Part shown: positions 45,331 to 57,189 of the stretch, piece after piece | Position numbering within the stretch: position 1 is the stretch's first letter | Layout of the letters: each line of letters begins with the position of its first letter | Assembly: GCA_963920665.1 (NCBI GenBank) | Contig: OY987271.1 | Span: 1,986,501 to 2,050,500 of the forward strand | Length of the DNA stretch: 64,000 nucleotides | Direction of reading: 5' to 3' | From: Straminergon stramineum | Taxonomy: Eukaryota; Streptophyta; Bryopsida; Hypnales; Calliergonaceae | The notes under the pieces: generated by a model | Told to the model about the DNA's origin: nothing | The model's database searches: none | The model's input: only the letters and a program-made list of their open reading frames with translations | Made by a program: the position numbers and the translations under genes

Positions 45331-46653
45331 GAATGCAGAAAAGAAAAAGAAAAAAAGGACATTTTTTTTCTACAAAAATAAATATTTTATTCAATATTAA
45401 TGTGTATTCTCCATGTGGACCCATTCTTCTCTCAATAGCTTCACCTAAGATGGTCACCTTTGGAACTTGTTCCTAATCAAGTGTGAGTGAATTGAATCTT
45501 TTTCAATTGATAATAGAGCTAGTTACTATTCGTTTCAAGATAGACTATTGTGTCATTAGAGGGGCCTCTTTGTACATGGTATTCCTACCTTACAATGATG
45601 TCCAAAAAATGAGTCTATAGTTGGTCTAGTTTCACTATGTGCACCATTTGTTGAAAATGAGTGGACAAAATCCAAAATAGTAAACATCGATGTTGTAGTA
45701 ATCTATCATGTATATACTACAATCCTAAAAAAACTTGAAGCAAAGAGCAATTACGATTTGGAAGTAAATGAATTCCAAAGCTAACCACCCACATAGACTG
45801 AATTGTTGAGGCAATTTTCATGATCACTTCTAAAATTGATGATGTGTTTTTGTGGAGCCACGATGACTTCATTATTTTATTGCATTTTGTTGTATATCAT
45901 TTAAGATCCATATAATTATACCCATTGGTATTTGTTAAAGAGTTGACATACATGTGCTTCCAAAAAAATTATATTTAAAGAGAAATATAGAAAATATTAA
46001 GTTGGATGGAATTTTGAGATCTTGAATGAATCAAAGACTTGAAATTTTTATTTACTATCATAGATGATCTATAGGTTGCAATTTGAAACATTGTTGCATC
46101 TACTTTTAATAGATTTGAAGATATTTGTCCCAATACACACTTGATACAAATCATTTTAATTTGTATTTTGCAACTGAAACTATTATTTTCACTACAATCT
46201 TTCTAAATCTAGGATGTTTGTTTGTAAGGACATTTACACAGTACATTTGATTGAATTCTAGGTGATTTTAATATGATATGATAACAACAATTTGATTCCA
46301 AAATTTTAACAATATATCATAGTTTGTTTTTTCTTATATGTATTTGTCAATATCTTGTGATATATATTTTTGATACTTTGTAAAAAAATTATTGGATGTA
46401 ATTGAAAGTAATTATTCAAAATAACTCAAAATTTTCTATTGTGAACCAATCAAAATGAAACAAAAAATTAGAAAAATAAACAAATGAATAAACTAGTGAA
46501 CAATAATCAATCTGACTATCAAAGAAAGTTTATAATCATAATACAAATAGGGCTAATAATCACAGTAGGTACACCCAAAAAAACTATTGAATATAACACT
46601 ATCTTATTGGAAACAAGGGCCGTACCAATGAGGAAACCTACTACAAGAAAAAA
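45331..46653. other. Intergenic AT-rich sequence
   Basis: No gene or clear repeat recognised. ORF 46484-46687 ends inside MITE family M and is not a gene. Confidence 0.4.
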
Positions 46654-46913
46654 CACTACACAAAATAGTGAAATTAGGTTGACTTAAAAATTAGGTTGCC
46701 TTACAACAAGAAAGTTACTTTTCCAAGCCACCAAAGTCAACAAATATTTCTGAAAATATTTTCATTTGTATACATAGAGGTTTATAAGTTCCAATTACAA
46801 AAATACCTAATTAAAAAGTAATGCATTCTTGTACAATAACTAGAAATATTTATATAGTGTCAAATGTCGAGAAAGTAGTGTGGGTCAACCTAATTTCACT
46901 ATTTTGTGTAGTG
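46654..46913 (+). mobile_element. MITE family M, copy 3
   Basis: Ends CACTACACAAAATAGTGAAA and its reverse complement; the first seven bases differ slightly from other copies. Interior as in copy 1. Confidence 0.8.
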
Positions 46914-46973
46914 ATCACAATTCCTCATGAGTGATGTCGGTCTTCTTGTGGATCATTTCCTTATACTCTGGAG

Positions 46974-47227
46974 TACTAAATAGTGAAATTAGGTTGCCCC
47001 ACACTAATTTCTTGACATTTGACACTAAAATTTTTTTACTAATACTTCGCAAGCATACACTACTTTTGAATTAGGTATTGTTGAAATTGGGACTAATACA
47101 CCTCCATGTGTACAAATGGAAATATTTGTAGAAGTATTTGTTGACTTTCATAGCTTGCAAAGTAACTTTTGGGGGGTAAGGCAACCTACTTTTGAAGCCA
47201 TCAACCTAATTTCACTATTTGGTGTAG
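46974..47227 (-). mobile_element. MITE family M, copy 4 (inverted)
   Basis: Same family in the opposite orientation: CAACCTAATTTCACTATTTG at its right end, with the interior motifs complementary to copy 1. Separated from copy 3 by about 60 bases. Confidence 0.8.
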
Positions 47228-47248
47228 TCTCCGTGACCCAACTTTCTT

Positions 47249-47478
47249 CTACACTAAATAGTGAAATTAGGTTGTCTTAACAATTAGGTTGCTTTTCTCC
47301 AAAGTCAATAAATATCACTACAAATATTTCTATTTATATGCATGGAAGCTTATGAGTCCCAATTACAACAATATCTAATTCAAAAGTAGTGCATTCTTAT
47401 ACAATACTAGTAAGTATTTCTATAGTGTCTAATGTTGAGAAATTAGTGTGGGGCAACCTAATTCCCCTATTTAGTGTA
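47249..47478 (+). mobile_element. MITE family M, copy 5
   Basis: Begins CTACACTAAATAGTGAAATT 21 bases after copy 4 and ends CCCCTATTTAGTGTA. Interior as in copy 1. Confidence 0.8.
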
Positions 47479-47632
47479 ATACATGAAATATCACTGATGA
47501 ATATTTTTTTTTAAAAACTCCTGCCCAAATGTTTGTCAAATATTGAAGAGTTCAAGCAACCATAACTTTTACAAAAAAAATCAATCACATCATGTACCTT
47601 TACCCTAAAGGAAGGATTACTAATGTTATGAG

Positions 47633-47960
47633 ATGGACTTTCAATTGTTGACTGGCTTTCCTCGGGTGAAATCCCATCCGTCATGCATCCAAATTTTTCT
47701 GCAATCGGTCCGTCGGTCGGTCTACGTATCCTTTCAACAAATATCTACAATAGACTTGAGGCCCGGCTATCAGCTTTCCGAAATCCTTTCTTTTCATTGG
47801 CTCAGGTGGTCGTCATCTGAGTTGGCCAAAGCTCCCAGCCGGCCATGGGAAGTACTCCATATCATAAGTTTAATGGGCCTCAGATGTGGGAACGAATGGG
47901 GAGTTATTAGGGGCAGTGGTTGTGGCTGAGCATCTGAGATGGACATGACTTCTAACAGGT
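47633..47960. other. GC-rich island without a recognised gene
   Basis: A sharp rise in GC between AT-rich repeats. A 98-codon plus ORF (47633-47929) and a 96-codon minus ORF (47794-48084) overlap, and neither is recognisable. Could be a promoter/first exon or a remnant of a gene. Confidence 0.3.
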
Positions 47961-48105
47961 TACAATAAGTTGTTTTTAATATAAAAATGTCGGTCAGCTT
48001 TGCTTTTAGGAGGAGCAATAGTACTTCGTCCCTTTCATTTAGCAAGTAGTGGGACTTGGAAATTTGTCCCTTTTTGCCATACAAGGTGGAGCATGTGGGT
48101 TAGGG

Positions 48106-48121
48106 TATATATATATATATA
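48106..48121. repeat. (TA)n microsatellite
   Basis: Eight uninterrupted TA units. Confidence 0.9.
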
Positions 48122-48201
48122 CACTAAATTTTTATTAGTTATTTGAAGTCAGATACACTCATGGAGTCATGGGCATTTAGAACTGAAGCAACTCAACATA
48201 C

Positions 48202-48436
48202 TTAACCCATAAATGTTGACACGGACATTTAGTGTCCAATGGATGACAAAGAATCTCTCTATGTAGGACAAAATTGCAACTATTCATTTTTGGAATTTTG
48301 TGCGGAAAGGGGAGATCTTCTACAATACTTTGACCTCCAATGAGTATTTTTGAATTTTTTTTTTCCAAGTAGATGATGTCATATGGTTCAAAAGGGTTGA
48401 TTTCCATGGTCACCACTCCATCCTTTTAAAGATTAA
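48202..48436 (+). mobile_element. TTAA-flanked MITE, family A copy 4
   Basis: Begins TTAACCCATAAATGTTGACA and ends CCTTTTAAAGATTAA. The interior is the family-A consensus (CCAATGGATGACAAAGAATC, GGGGAGATCTTCTACAATA). About 235 bases. Confidence 0.75.
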
Positions 48437-48438
48437 CT

Positions 48439-48672
48439 TTGAACCCTTAAAAAAGATGAGTTTGTCACTATGGAAATCATTTGTTTTGGTATTATGTGAA
48501 TTGTTGGCTCTGAAAAAATGCAAAAGCACTCACTAGAAGTCAAACTATTATAGAAGACCTCTCCTCATCAACACAAAATTCCAAAGATGAAGAGTTGCAC
48601 TTCTATCCTACATAGAAGGATTCTCTATCATCCATCGGACAAAAAACATTTGCGTCGGTGTTTAAGAGTTAA
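48439..48672 (-). mobile_element. TTAA-flanked MITE, family A copy 5 (inverted)
   Basis: Opposite orientation to copy 4 and directly adjacent, so together they form a 470-base inverted pair. It contains AGTCAAACTATTATAGAAGA and ends GTGTTTAAGAGTTAA. The left boundary TTAA has drifted to TTGAA. Confidence 0.7.
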
Positions 48673-49642
48673 GTTATTAGCTTGTCATTGGTGCGGAGTG
48701 AAAAATGACAACAAAGGTTGGTAAGAGTAGAATCCATTGTACATGACATTGTTTACCAATGAATTTGGGGTTCCTTTTGCATCTTCGGAAAGAGGACCTT
48801 TGCTATGAACGAAATTGTCTTATATGGTTCCTCAACCAACCACAATTCTTGAATTAATGAAGAAGTCTCTCCCAAGTGTCTAGCAAAACATAATATCTTC
48901 CTGCCCGAGTACAACCAAGTGTTGGGTATACAATATTATATAAGGTATATGCATGTATAATTGTCACTAATTACAATTGAATACAGATACTTGTTGGCAA
49001 CTAAAAGGGGACTCCAACAAACTTTGGCAAGCATCATTTGTACACCATACAAATAAGTTATGAATTTTCAAAGTATTGTCTATAGATGTACCAAACCCCA
49101 AGTGAACACTTGAGGCTCTTATAGACTCTCATATTTTGATAATATATAATACATCTTGTGAAATCAGTATCTTGGTTTTGTGACACTTTTTGGTCCAGAT
49201 GTAAGTGTTGGATTTGAAGCAATCTTGATTATTAGTTGTCATACTTTATTTACAGTCAAAACCAAGGGATTTCAATTTTTTGATAAAAATGAAGTTGATT
49301 GTATTATCAATTGTTGCATTCTTCAAGGTTCCATCCCCTACTAATCAATGAGAAGCGTATTGATCTTGGAAAATTCATCAAATATGTCTTTGGATATCCA
49401 ATATGGTAGAACTTCTCTACAGTAATAGGTCCGGGACTAGGTTGACTATATTATAGTAGAGAGGTTATTACATTAGGGGAGGTTCATTGCATTAATGACA
49501 TTTGTAGATGGCCCAAGCTAGGAACGAACTAAAAATAATATTTTAGGGAGGTTATTACCCCAAAGAGTATTACTACTTAAATAGAGAGGTTCTATTGTAG
49601 TACTATTGTGGGATCCTCAAAGAAAATATAAGGAAGGTCTTC
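48673..49642. other. Intergenic AT-rich sequence
   Basis: No gene or well-bounded repeat seen. Confidence 0.4.
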
Positions 49643-49796
49643 TTAACCCTTGAAGTATGTTGAGGCCGAAAAGTGGTTGACGGATGACTTCATTATCCAT
49701 TGTAGAAACAAAGAATGTCCCTATTAGTCCATGAGAGTAGTTTGGGTGACTATCTTGGTCGTGGGGATGTGTCCTTTAAGGGTTAAACTGAAAGCA
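49643..49796. mobile_element. Small TTAA-flanked element
   Basis: 154 bases with ends TTAACCCTTGAAG and, at the right, CCTTTAAGGGTTAA. Shares only the termini with family A (CTTTAAGGGTTAA) and has GACGGATGACTTC inside, so it may be an internally diverged or deleted relative. Confidence 0.45.
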
Positions 49797-49931
49797 CGTT
49801 TTTTCTTTTAATTTTTTTGGGGTCAATTGTTTTGTGGCACAAAAAGAAAATACCTTACATAATTATTTTTGAATGCCATAAAACGTACCTTTTCCTAATT
49901 AGAGCTTGTATTTTCAAAGGATTGTAAATGT

Positions 49932-50035
49932 AGAATTACTTCACTTGCATTTACAAGTAGTTTTATTCTCTCTTTTTTTTTTGCATTCTTCAAAAGAGGA
50001 TAAAACTGCTTGCAAATGCAAGTGAATAATTACCT
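49932..50035. repeat. Short inverted repeat
   Basis: GAATTACTTCACTTGCATTT and the following AGTTTTAT...CTCT pair with AGAGGATAAAACTGCTTGCA and onward. Arms are about 38 bases with a ~28-base loop. Confidence 0.6.
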
Positions 50036-50479
50036 GATCCATGCTGTGAAAACCATGAAAACCTTGGCACATCCGATCCAACTATTTTATGCATCATTCG
50101 TATCCTCACAACTAACCACCAAGTATTTCTTTTGGCACAATTGGCTTGCTAGAAAGAGAGGATAATTTTCAATTTTCAATTTTTTTTTTCAGAATTCAAG
50201 TGTGCCACTTGGCATGCCAAGACGCACAATACAAGCGAGTATGACGAGGATAGCTTGCTTCTTAAAGTAATATGATCAGTGTGTTGATAAGCACACGTCG
50301 TGCTCTTTGAGGAGTTCCATTCTTATTTGCTGGCACACAATGGGGTGTTTTTACCATTGCTAGCCAGTCTTCATTTACTCGATGAAATTAGCTCCCCGAC
50401 TGTTCGCCAATTTCAACTTGAAGTTTTATATGGGATGTAATTCATTTTCTTGAGTGTCTGTATTTATCACCCTTTCTTC

Positions 50480-51120
50480 ACAGACACCACAATTGAAGCT
50501 CAATGATCTTTCAAACTGAAGCTAGGCGGAAGCTGACAATCAATGCCAAATCAGAAATTAAAAAATTAAAAATCGCGTACCACTACTGTAGTCAACACAC
50601 ACGGTATGAAATGATAATGCTGCAACCGAACAGGACGGAGTACCAATGTAATAAGTTCCTGCTTATCGGCTCCGACAAAGTTGGGTGACTGGGCTTTCTG
50701 TCGCCGTTGTTATCCACGCACGGAGCAGGTGCAGGACTGCAGGTCGGGTACATTCATACAATACATTCCTGCTTATCTTCTTCACGTCGCCTGACTCGAC
50801 CAACTGACTACGGACACTTCGATCTCGATCTTCCCTCCTTGCTGGCACTCCCGGCTCTTTTCTCTCTCTATGCACACAGACACAGTCACTCCGCCATTTC
50901 TCTCTCTCTATGTACACGCTCCGCGAATCAAATCAATCTTATCGCCTTGCCATTGGATCTTCAATTCGTGGAATGCAAGCATCAGTTACGACTTACACGA
51001 CAGTCAGTGCCTGCCTGTGTCACACAACTGAACGTCGATCTAAAAGAAGCCAGCCAGTGATTTGGACTCATCATCATCCACTACAGTATTCCTTCCCATC
51101 CTCAGTCCGGTTATAGAATG
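50480..51120 (+). promoter_or_regulatory. GC-rich, CT-rich island, probable promoter/leader
   Basis: The stretch is GC-rich, with TCTCTCTCTATG repeats at about 50862 and 50900. The overlapping ORFs (50663-50917 minus; 50707-51060 and 50910-51116 plus) have no domain. It could be the promoter and leader of the small spliced ORF at 51451-51683, or of an unrecognised gene. Confidence 0.3.
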
Positions 51121-51341
51121 ATTTTCAAGTAGTCTAGCAGCCTGTTTTAAGCCGGCTTGCCAAGTCATGTGGGACCCTGCTGACTCTTATCACCAACTGA
51201 ATGCGAGCAGAATTGGTTCGAACCGACGTGGCCATTGAAAGTCACAGCGAACTGAGGTCGGTTTTTTCTCTACTGTTGACTCCTAACTAAGGTATTAGAA
51301 ATATTATAGATTTTTTCACCAATTTTTCTGGTCTGCTGTGT

Positions 51342-51425
51342 TCAAATTTGCGACTGGGTTTTCTCCCAATTCCACCGGCTAATCACAATGAACTAACCGG
51401 CGATTTTCCCCGAACATTGGTTCCT
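51342..51425. repeat. Dispersed repeat family R, copy 2 (fragment)
   Basis: GCGACTGGGTTTTCTCCCAA through AATGAACTAACCGGCGATTT to CCGAACATTGG matches 57364-57455 in the same orientation. Confidence 0.65.
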
Positions 51426-51450
51426 CGATAGCCTTGGCAGAGTTGATTTG

Positions 51451-51683
51451 ATGACTTCCGGCCGTCTGGTGAATTTACAAGAGCGTAAGTTGGTTTGCAT
51501 TTCTATTGCTGTGGCTCTGTACACAAAGGTCTTGACGTACAGGAGATTGGGTTAGAATAGGAATATGACAGAGGCAGAGGATGTTTTCGTGCAGGTAAGG
51601 TACGGAAGTTGGAAATCTGTGGGCTGATGAATCACATGTCTGCCACTCTGGACCATTCAGAGCTCATGCTCCGGATGAGGTGA
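51451..51683 (+). CDS. Possible small two-exon gene, 40 codons
   Basis: ATG at 51451 opens MTSGRLVNLQE, followed by a good donor (GAGC/GTAAGT at 51484). An acceptor TTCGTGCAG at 51594 leads into RKVRKLEICGLMNHMSATLD, then HSELMLRMR and TGA at 51681-51683. The spliced frame is continuous, charged and helical-looking. It may be only the N-terminal exons: an AG/GTGACA donor sits just before the stop, and a further open stretch (FQRLNDQKKLMRLVANSREM) lies at about 51803. I do not recognise the product, and no downstream exon assembly is clean. Confidence 0.25.
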
Positions 51684-52406
51684 CAAGGCTCGCAGGGATT
51701 CCGCAAACTGAAGCATAACGTAAGCTTAACTTAAATAAAGGGCGTAAGGCGTAAGTCAGAGCACCTAACAGTAGAAGTTGTGACAATGTTTTTAGTCCGA
51801 GTATTTCAAAGGTTGAATGACCAGAAGAAATTGATGAGATTAGTAGCAAATTCAAGAGAAATGCAATTCAAGTGGGTTTTTAGTTTTTTCATGCTCTAAT
51901 AATGTTTTACAACTTTCCCAAGTTGACAAGGTAGGGTAGTTTAAATAGAATATTGCTCACCTTCAATGGACACCCTTGAAGCATGAATTGTCTCTACTTT
52001 TACTATTGTGCAACTTTTCTTTTTCCTCGGTTGTAGAATTAAACATTTGGGAAATTACCTACATGTCAAGCAAAATTTTATTTTGAATCCTTGAATACAA
52101 CTTACCCTATTAGTGAGGGTGCAATATTAGTATTACCAACAATTTTTTTGTAGCTATGAACAAGTTTTTAGTGGAAATTAGTACATTGAAATCATATTTC
52201 AACATGCATCTACATGACATCCTTTCCAACATGGGTTTCATCCCCTCGCACAATGTGAATGGAGACATGGGATATATCTTCCTTTATTGTTTGGTTGGAG
52301 GTTTAGGTTGGCAACTTGCCATTTGTTATTTGCCACTATTTTCATTATTTTATTATAAGCCATGGCACCCACGATGTTTGGAAAGTGAAGCCCCCCCATC
52401 AAGAAG
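51684..52406. other. Intergenic or possible downstream exon region
   Basis: Becomes AT-rich after about 51880. The 84-codon ORF 52156-52410 has no recognised domain and runs into the family-B copy. Confidence 0.3.
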
Positions 52407-52885
52407 TTAACCTTTGAAAGGATCGGGGTACATTTTAGATAGAAATTGTCAAGAATTGCCATTTTTTAGGGCAATCAAAAAAAGTGAAAAAATAAATAAA
52501 TACATAAGAAAAATTCAGATCTACAAATTTGTACTAGATGACTATTGGAATGTGTGAAAAAAGTTTCAAGAAATTCAATGTTGTACATCAAAAGATTATA
52601 GAGTTTGAAGTTAGCAATTCTTTTAAATTTTCAACTCAATTTGATAGGGTTGGCATATGGCTATAATTCTTGATGGAGTGAGATTTTGTGCTATATACAG
52701 GTTTTTTTGACGATTATATTCTTTATTGTGTTACGATAATTATAGACTTGCCAAATTTTAGAAGTAGAAGATTTGTTCTGCACATGCTACTTGAAATTGC
52801 CTTCTTTGTTAGAAAAGACTTTAGGCAACATAACTTTGGACTAGGCACATGATTGGAAAATAATTATGTTTCATGTAGGGATTAA
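52407..52885 (+). mobile_element. TTAA-flanked element family B, copy 3 (diverged, deleted)
   Basis: Begins TTAACCTTTGAAAGGATCGG and ends TCATGTAGGGATTAA. Interior motifs AATTGTCAAGAATTGCC, AAATTTGTACTAGA and CTGCACATGCT match copies 1 and 2, but about 100 bases are missing. Confidence 0.6.
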
Positions 52886-53031
52886 CTTCTATATGCCTCA
52901 AGGCATTTTTTGAGCTTCTTGGATTTTTTTCAAAATTAACCAAAAAGCCCAAGTTTTGACAAGTTTTATCAATTTCTTTTTAATTGTAATCATACAAATT
53001 CAAACTAGACATGTTGTCGAATACATAAAAA

Positions 53032-53048
53032 ACACACACACACACACT
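53032..53048. repeat. (AC)n microsatellite
   Basis: Eight uninterrupted AC units. Confidence 0.9.
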
Positions 53049-53846
53049 AATATCATGCATAGATTGAAAGATTATAATGTTTGATCATAGGGGTGTTAAA
53101 ATTGTAAAAGTGAGTTGAAGTCATGGGTACACAACTATTGTATTATATACTGGGGTCATCGGCATTAAAACAGCTCAAAGGACAGCTTTTGTTAAAATTA
53201 TATCAAATTAAAAAGACCAAAAAGCTAGGTGAAGACCAAATTAAAAGAAAACTGAATGTAGAAAATGAAGAATTGCATACATTTTAGAAAAAAAACTCAA
53301 AAAATATATATGAAGAATTGAAACACCTATGTATAGTTTTAAAAAATGCATACAAAGAAGTTGGGTCTAGTTAAAATTAAATTTTTATTAGAAAGCCCCA
53401 AAAGTTGCCTAGCTCGGCCTATGATACATGTATTAAAAAAACTCATATAATTAGGTTGTTAGTGCTATGATTGTCTTCAGAAATATTTGTTTCATGTACA
53501 TAAGTACATTTTTGGATCCCTTATTTAAAGGGCTACAAGATTATTTTAAATTAAAACAAATTATATCCCTCAAGATTGGATTAAAATGCATTATAAGTGA
53601 TTATAATCAAGGCCATATAATATGAAAGTTGCATACCTGGGGTTGAAGTCTGAATCCATTTTTTACAAGTCAAATCTAAAATTGAGGTCATTAAAAAAAT
53701 ATGAGGATAAAAGATAGAACATGCGAATCCATTCTTTTAAAATAGATTTTTGACTTCTCAAAATCTATTGTACAAAAAATTTAAATTAACTTTCAATGTG
53801 GTTTCCCCCAAATTCTAGGGTATTTGAGTCTTATCTTTAAGAGTGT

Positions 53847-54899
53847 TTAAGGGTCATTGCAAGAAAGACCTACCTGTTTTCTCATCACAATTAGAGTGAT
53901 TCTCTTGTCATCCACTATAACTTATGAATTAAAAACCCAATGCCAAAAATGAAAAATGTATTTCTAGTTAACTTAATTGTCATCATATTTCTTATTTTTT
54001 AGAAATTAAAAAATATATATTTTATTTTTAAATGTCAATTTCATTAATATATCACACTTTAGGTTTAGGGTTTTTTTATACAAAAAACTGGTTCAAATGA
54101 ATGATTTTTGGTTGAAATTTTTGTGGTAAATTCCTATAGTAGGTATACATGTGCCTATGAAAGGGCACCTAAAAAAACATTATTTTATGTCCTCCACATT
54201 TGTGCAAAGAGACCTCCCTTGCGTGTGCATTTGTAAACATTAGAAATGGTTTTGACCTCAATTTTAAAATCAAATCTCTAGTTTTTTTGAAAATTTATTT
54301 CCCTATTTTCTACAAATTAAAATGTCCCAATTGAATTTTCTTCACTAAAATTCTATGTTCAAAAAGTTGTCCCAATAAATACAATTGGGACATTTTAATT
54401 TGTAGAAAATAGGGAAATAAATTTTCAAAAAACCTAAAAATTTGACATTGGAAAAGACTTCATGGTGATGAGATTTGGTTAAAAAAAATGAGGTAAAAAA
54501 GATTTCTAATGTTTATAAGTGCACTCATAAGGGAGGCCTCTTTGAGCAAACATGGAGGACATAAAATAATGTTTTTTTATTATACCCTTTAGTAGGGACA
54601 TGTCTACCTACTATAGAAATATACCACAGAAATTTCAGTGAGAAATCATTAATTTGAACCAGTATTTAGTATAAAAAAACCCTAAACCTGAAAGTGTGAC
54701 ATATTAATGAAATTGATTTTTAAATATAATTTTTTTTTTTATTTTGAAAAATAAGGGGTACAATGGAAATCAAGAATTCTATGAGAGAATTTTTTGGTTT
54801 GGGTATTGGGCTTATAAATCAAAAGTTATACCGTTGAATACAAACCAGTTTTTCAAAACACTACGGAAAACAGCAGGTGTTTCTTGCAATGACCCTTAA
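53847..54899. mobile_element. 1.05-kb giant fold-back element flanked by TTAA (family E)
   Basis: The two halves are imperfect reverse complements over about 480-510 bases each, with a ~55-base centre near 54355. Ends read TTAAGGGTCATTGCAAGAAA and its complement, so TTAA lies at 53847-53850 and 54896-54899. The arms share ATTTGTGCAAAGAGACCTCC-like and TTAGGTTTAGGGTTTTTTTA-like stretches. No coding capacity. Confidence 0.8.
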
Positions 54900-56210
54900 C
54901 ACTAAACAAACAAGATTTACAATGGACACCTTTGCACAAAATCTTCAAAGAAAAATCATTAACAATTTTTTCAAAATCAGATTTTTGATAATTACAACAT
55001 ACTTTAAAGGACATTTGACTAAAAAATAGTATTTTGGTAAGAATTTATTTAACTTTGAAGTTTAGTCCACAGTCCACACCTAAATATAATAATGGGGCAT
55101 TTAGGGGTTAATTGACCAGACTTCGTGTCAAATTGTTGTAAGAATCCATTCAAAATTGTCTTAGTTGAAACCTATCCAAATTTACAATTGGTCATTCGGT
55201 GACCAAGTTGTTTTAGGGGTTAGAATATTTTATACTTAACCCTTTAAGGAAATTGCAAACTCCAGAAGCATATTGAAAGTCAAAACCTGAATTTTCACAT
55301 AGTTCTTGATCTTTAATGTTTTGTAGCTTAAATAAGAAAATATAGCTCTAATAATCTACCTTTTACTCCATTTGAATTTTTTTTCAAAATGGTTGAAATT
55401 GTAATTTTTGTGACACTTCAAAGATACTTAGCATCTTGAAAGCTCAAAATACACCACTTTTCAACTTTTTCTATCAAATTTCTCTTGGTGAAAGTTGTAA
55501 ACTCAAGGAATACATCAATTGCACCATGAAGCTTGACATTATTATTTCTATTTTTCTTAAAAATTTCATACTCTTCAAGCATTTTGTAATTTCTGTGATT
55601 TTTGCCAAAAGAATTCTTTAAAAAGTCATATAAAATTCAATTTGGTGTTTTTCATTATGAAAAAATGAGATGAAATTTTTTATATATATTACTACCGATT
55701 TGAAAAATATCAAATTTTTGAAATATGTGTTTTAATCAATAGAAATCTAATGAAGTTTGACCACGCCCGGACATGGATTGTTTTGTAAGCATTGAAATAG
55801 TAGCACTTTTAATAAATTAGTTTGCACTCATAAAGAGAACAAATTAGTGCATCTTGAAGAATCCATCACTAATGAGGCCATAGCCTCTAAAGTAGATGCA
55901 TCTATTTCCGCCCTTGCATCCCAATTCCATCATCATGTACCAATGAAGTACATTCTAGAAAAGAAAATGCACACCACTACACAAGGGAGGAATTCTTAAA
56001 GGGTCAGGAATGAGTGCCTGTACTATATTATTGTTAAGTTATTAAATTCCTATCTTCTCTAAACATGATTGGATGGCGTATTCTCATATGTTTATTCTCA
56101 AGCAATTGAATCTCCAAGGCTTGGACAATGTGAACATACATTATTTTAGTGTTTCAAGTAAGTTACTCTAATTTGTTGTATAAATGAGGGTGCAAAGTAG
56201 GGTAGAATAA
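54900..56210. other. Intergenic AT-rich sequence
   Basis: Contains isolated TTTAGGGGTTAA (55089-55100) and TTAACCCTTTAA (55238-55249) motifs, which may be ends of a further TTAA-type element of about 160 bases. 55436-55621 is an AT-rich ORF without features. Confidence 0.35.
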
Positions 56211-56434
56211 TTAATCCTTAAACATCAACACAAACGTTTTGTGTCCGATAGATGACTTCTATTAGGGCAGAAGTACAACTATTCATCTTGAGAATTTTGT
56301 CATGAAAAGGGAAGGTCTTCTACAATAGTTTGACTTCTAATGAATATTTTTGATTTCTTTAAAGTAGATGATGTCACATGGTTCTAAAAGGCCAATGATT
56401 TTTCATAATCACTAGTCCGTCTTCTAAGGGTTAA
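56211..56434 (+). mobile_element. TTAA-flanked MITE, family A copy 6
   Basis: Begins TTAATCCTTAAACATCAACA and ends GTCTTCTAAGGGTTAA. The interior matches the other copies (GTCTTCTACAATAGTTTGAC, AGTAGATGATGTCACATGG). 224 bases. Confidence 0.75.
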
Positions 56435-56654
56435 ACTCCCCATTTTCTATCCAAGGTAAAGTATGGCATGTTCTGTTCTTTTTGTTTTCTTTTTCTTCTT
56501 TCTCGTCTTTTCTTGAGGTATGGCATGTTTTTGACTCTCTAGCTAGAATTGCACTGTAGAAGAATCTCAGTATTTTCATTCCAAGATGCCCTCATTTTCA
56601 ATATAATTAAATATTTAGTACCAAGTAACTTCAAGTGACAGAAGCGGAAACTTA

Positions 56655-57060
56655 AATTGTGGTCCACATGTTCAGTTCTTTTCACTTGACAATGTCATGT
56701 GCTGAAAAATATCATCATGGGGTCTACATTAGCATAATTTTTTAAAAATTAATTTGGATGTATGTGACATGGATGACTTTGTAATGTAATGTAAGTTAAT
56801 GTCTTTGATAACATCTATCAAACTCCTTGCATCACACTAACTTAGATCTGAATATTTCCCATGAAAATGATCTTTTTTTTGAAGTTGATTCAATCTTATG
56901 AAACAAAGGAAATCCAGTCTAATTTTTTATTTTAAAAATATTTCAAAACATCAATATTTTATTACAATTTGAACATTGGGCCTATTTTCATGGTCTCTTG
57001 AATTGAATTCTTATTTATACAATGACATAAAAATTTGAATTGTAATTATACACTTCCAGT
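56655..57060 (+). repeat. Direct repeat, first copy
   Basis: Related to 58055-58385: shared GGATGTATGTG, CCCATGAAAATGAT, ATCAAGTCTAATTTTTACTT-like, ATATTTTATTACAATTT and CATTGGGCCTATT. The two copies are in the same orientation about 1.35 kb apart. Confidence 0.65.
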
Positions 57061-57189
57061 AAAAAAATTCAGATCTTTATAGCATCATTTCATTCCAAGA
57101 TGCACAGACTCATGTACAATCTAAGCACTAACTTAAGTTACTTCAAATGAAGCACTTCAAAATGTTGCCCCATTCCATCTACTGTATTG

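Noticed and set aside
51150..51235. GGTTCGAACC near 51213 resembling a tRNA T arm
   Set aside because: Upstream TTGCCAAGTCATG could be an A box, but the acceptor stem cannot pair and no anticodon arm fits.
51664..51720. Plus-strand frame DEVTRLAGIPQ (51674 on) and a similar VMTLAGIAH read opposite 62850
   Set aside because: The matching stretch is about ten residues, lies on opposite strands relative to the nearby genes, and is too short to call a shared gene.
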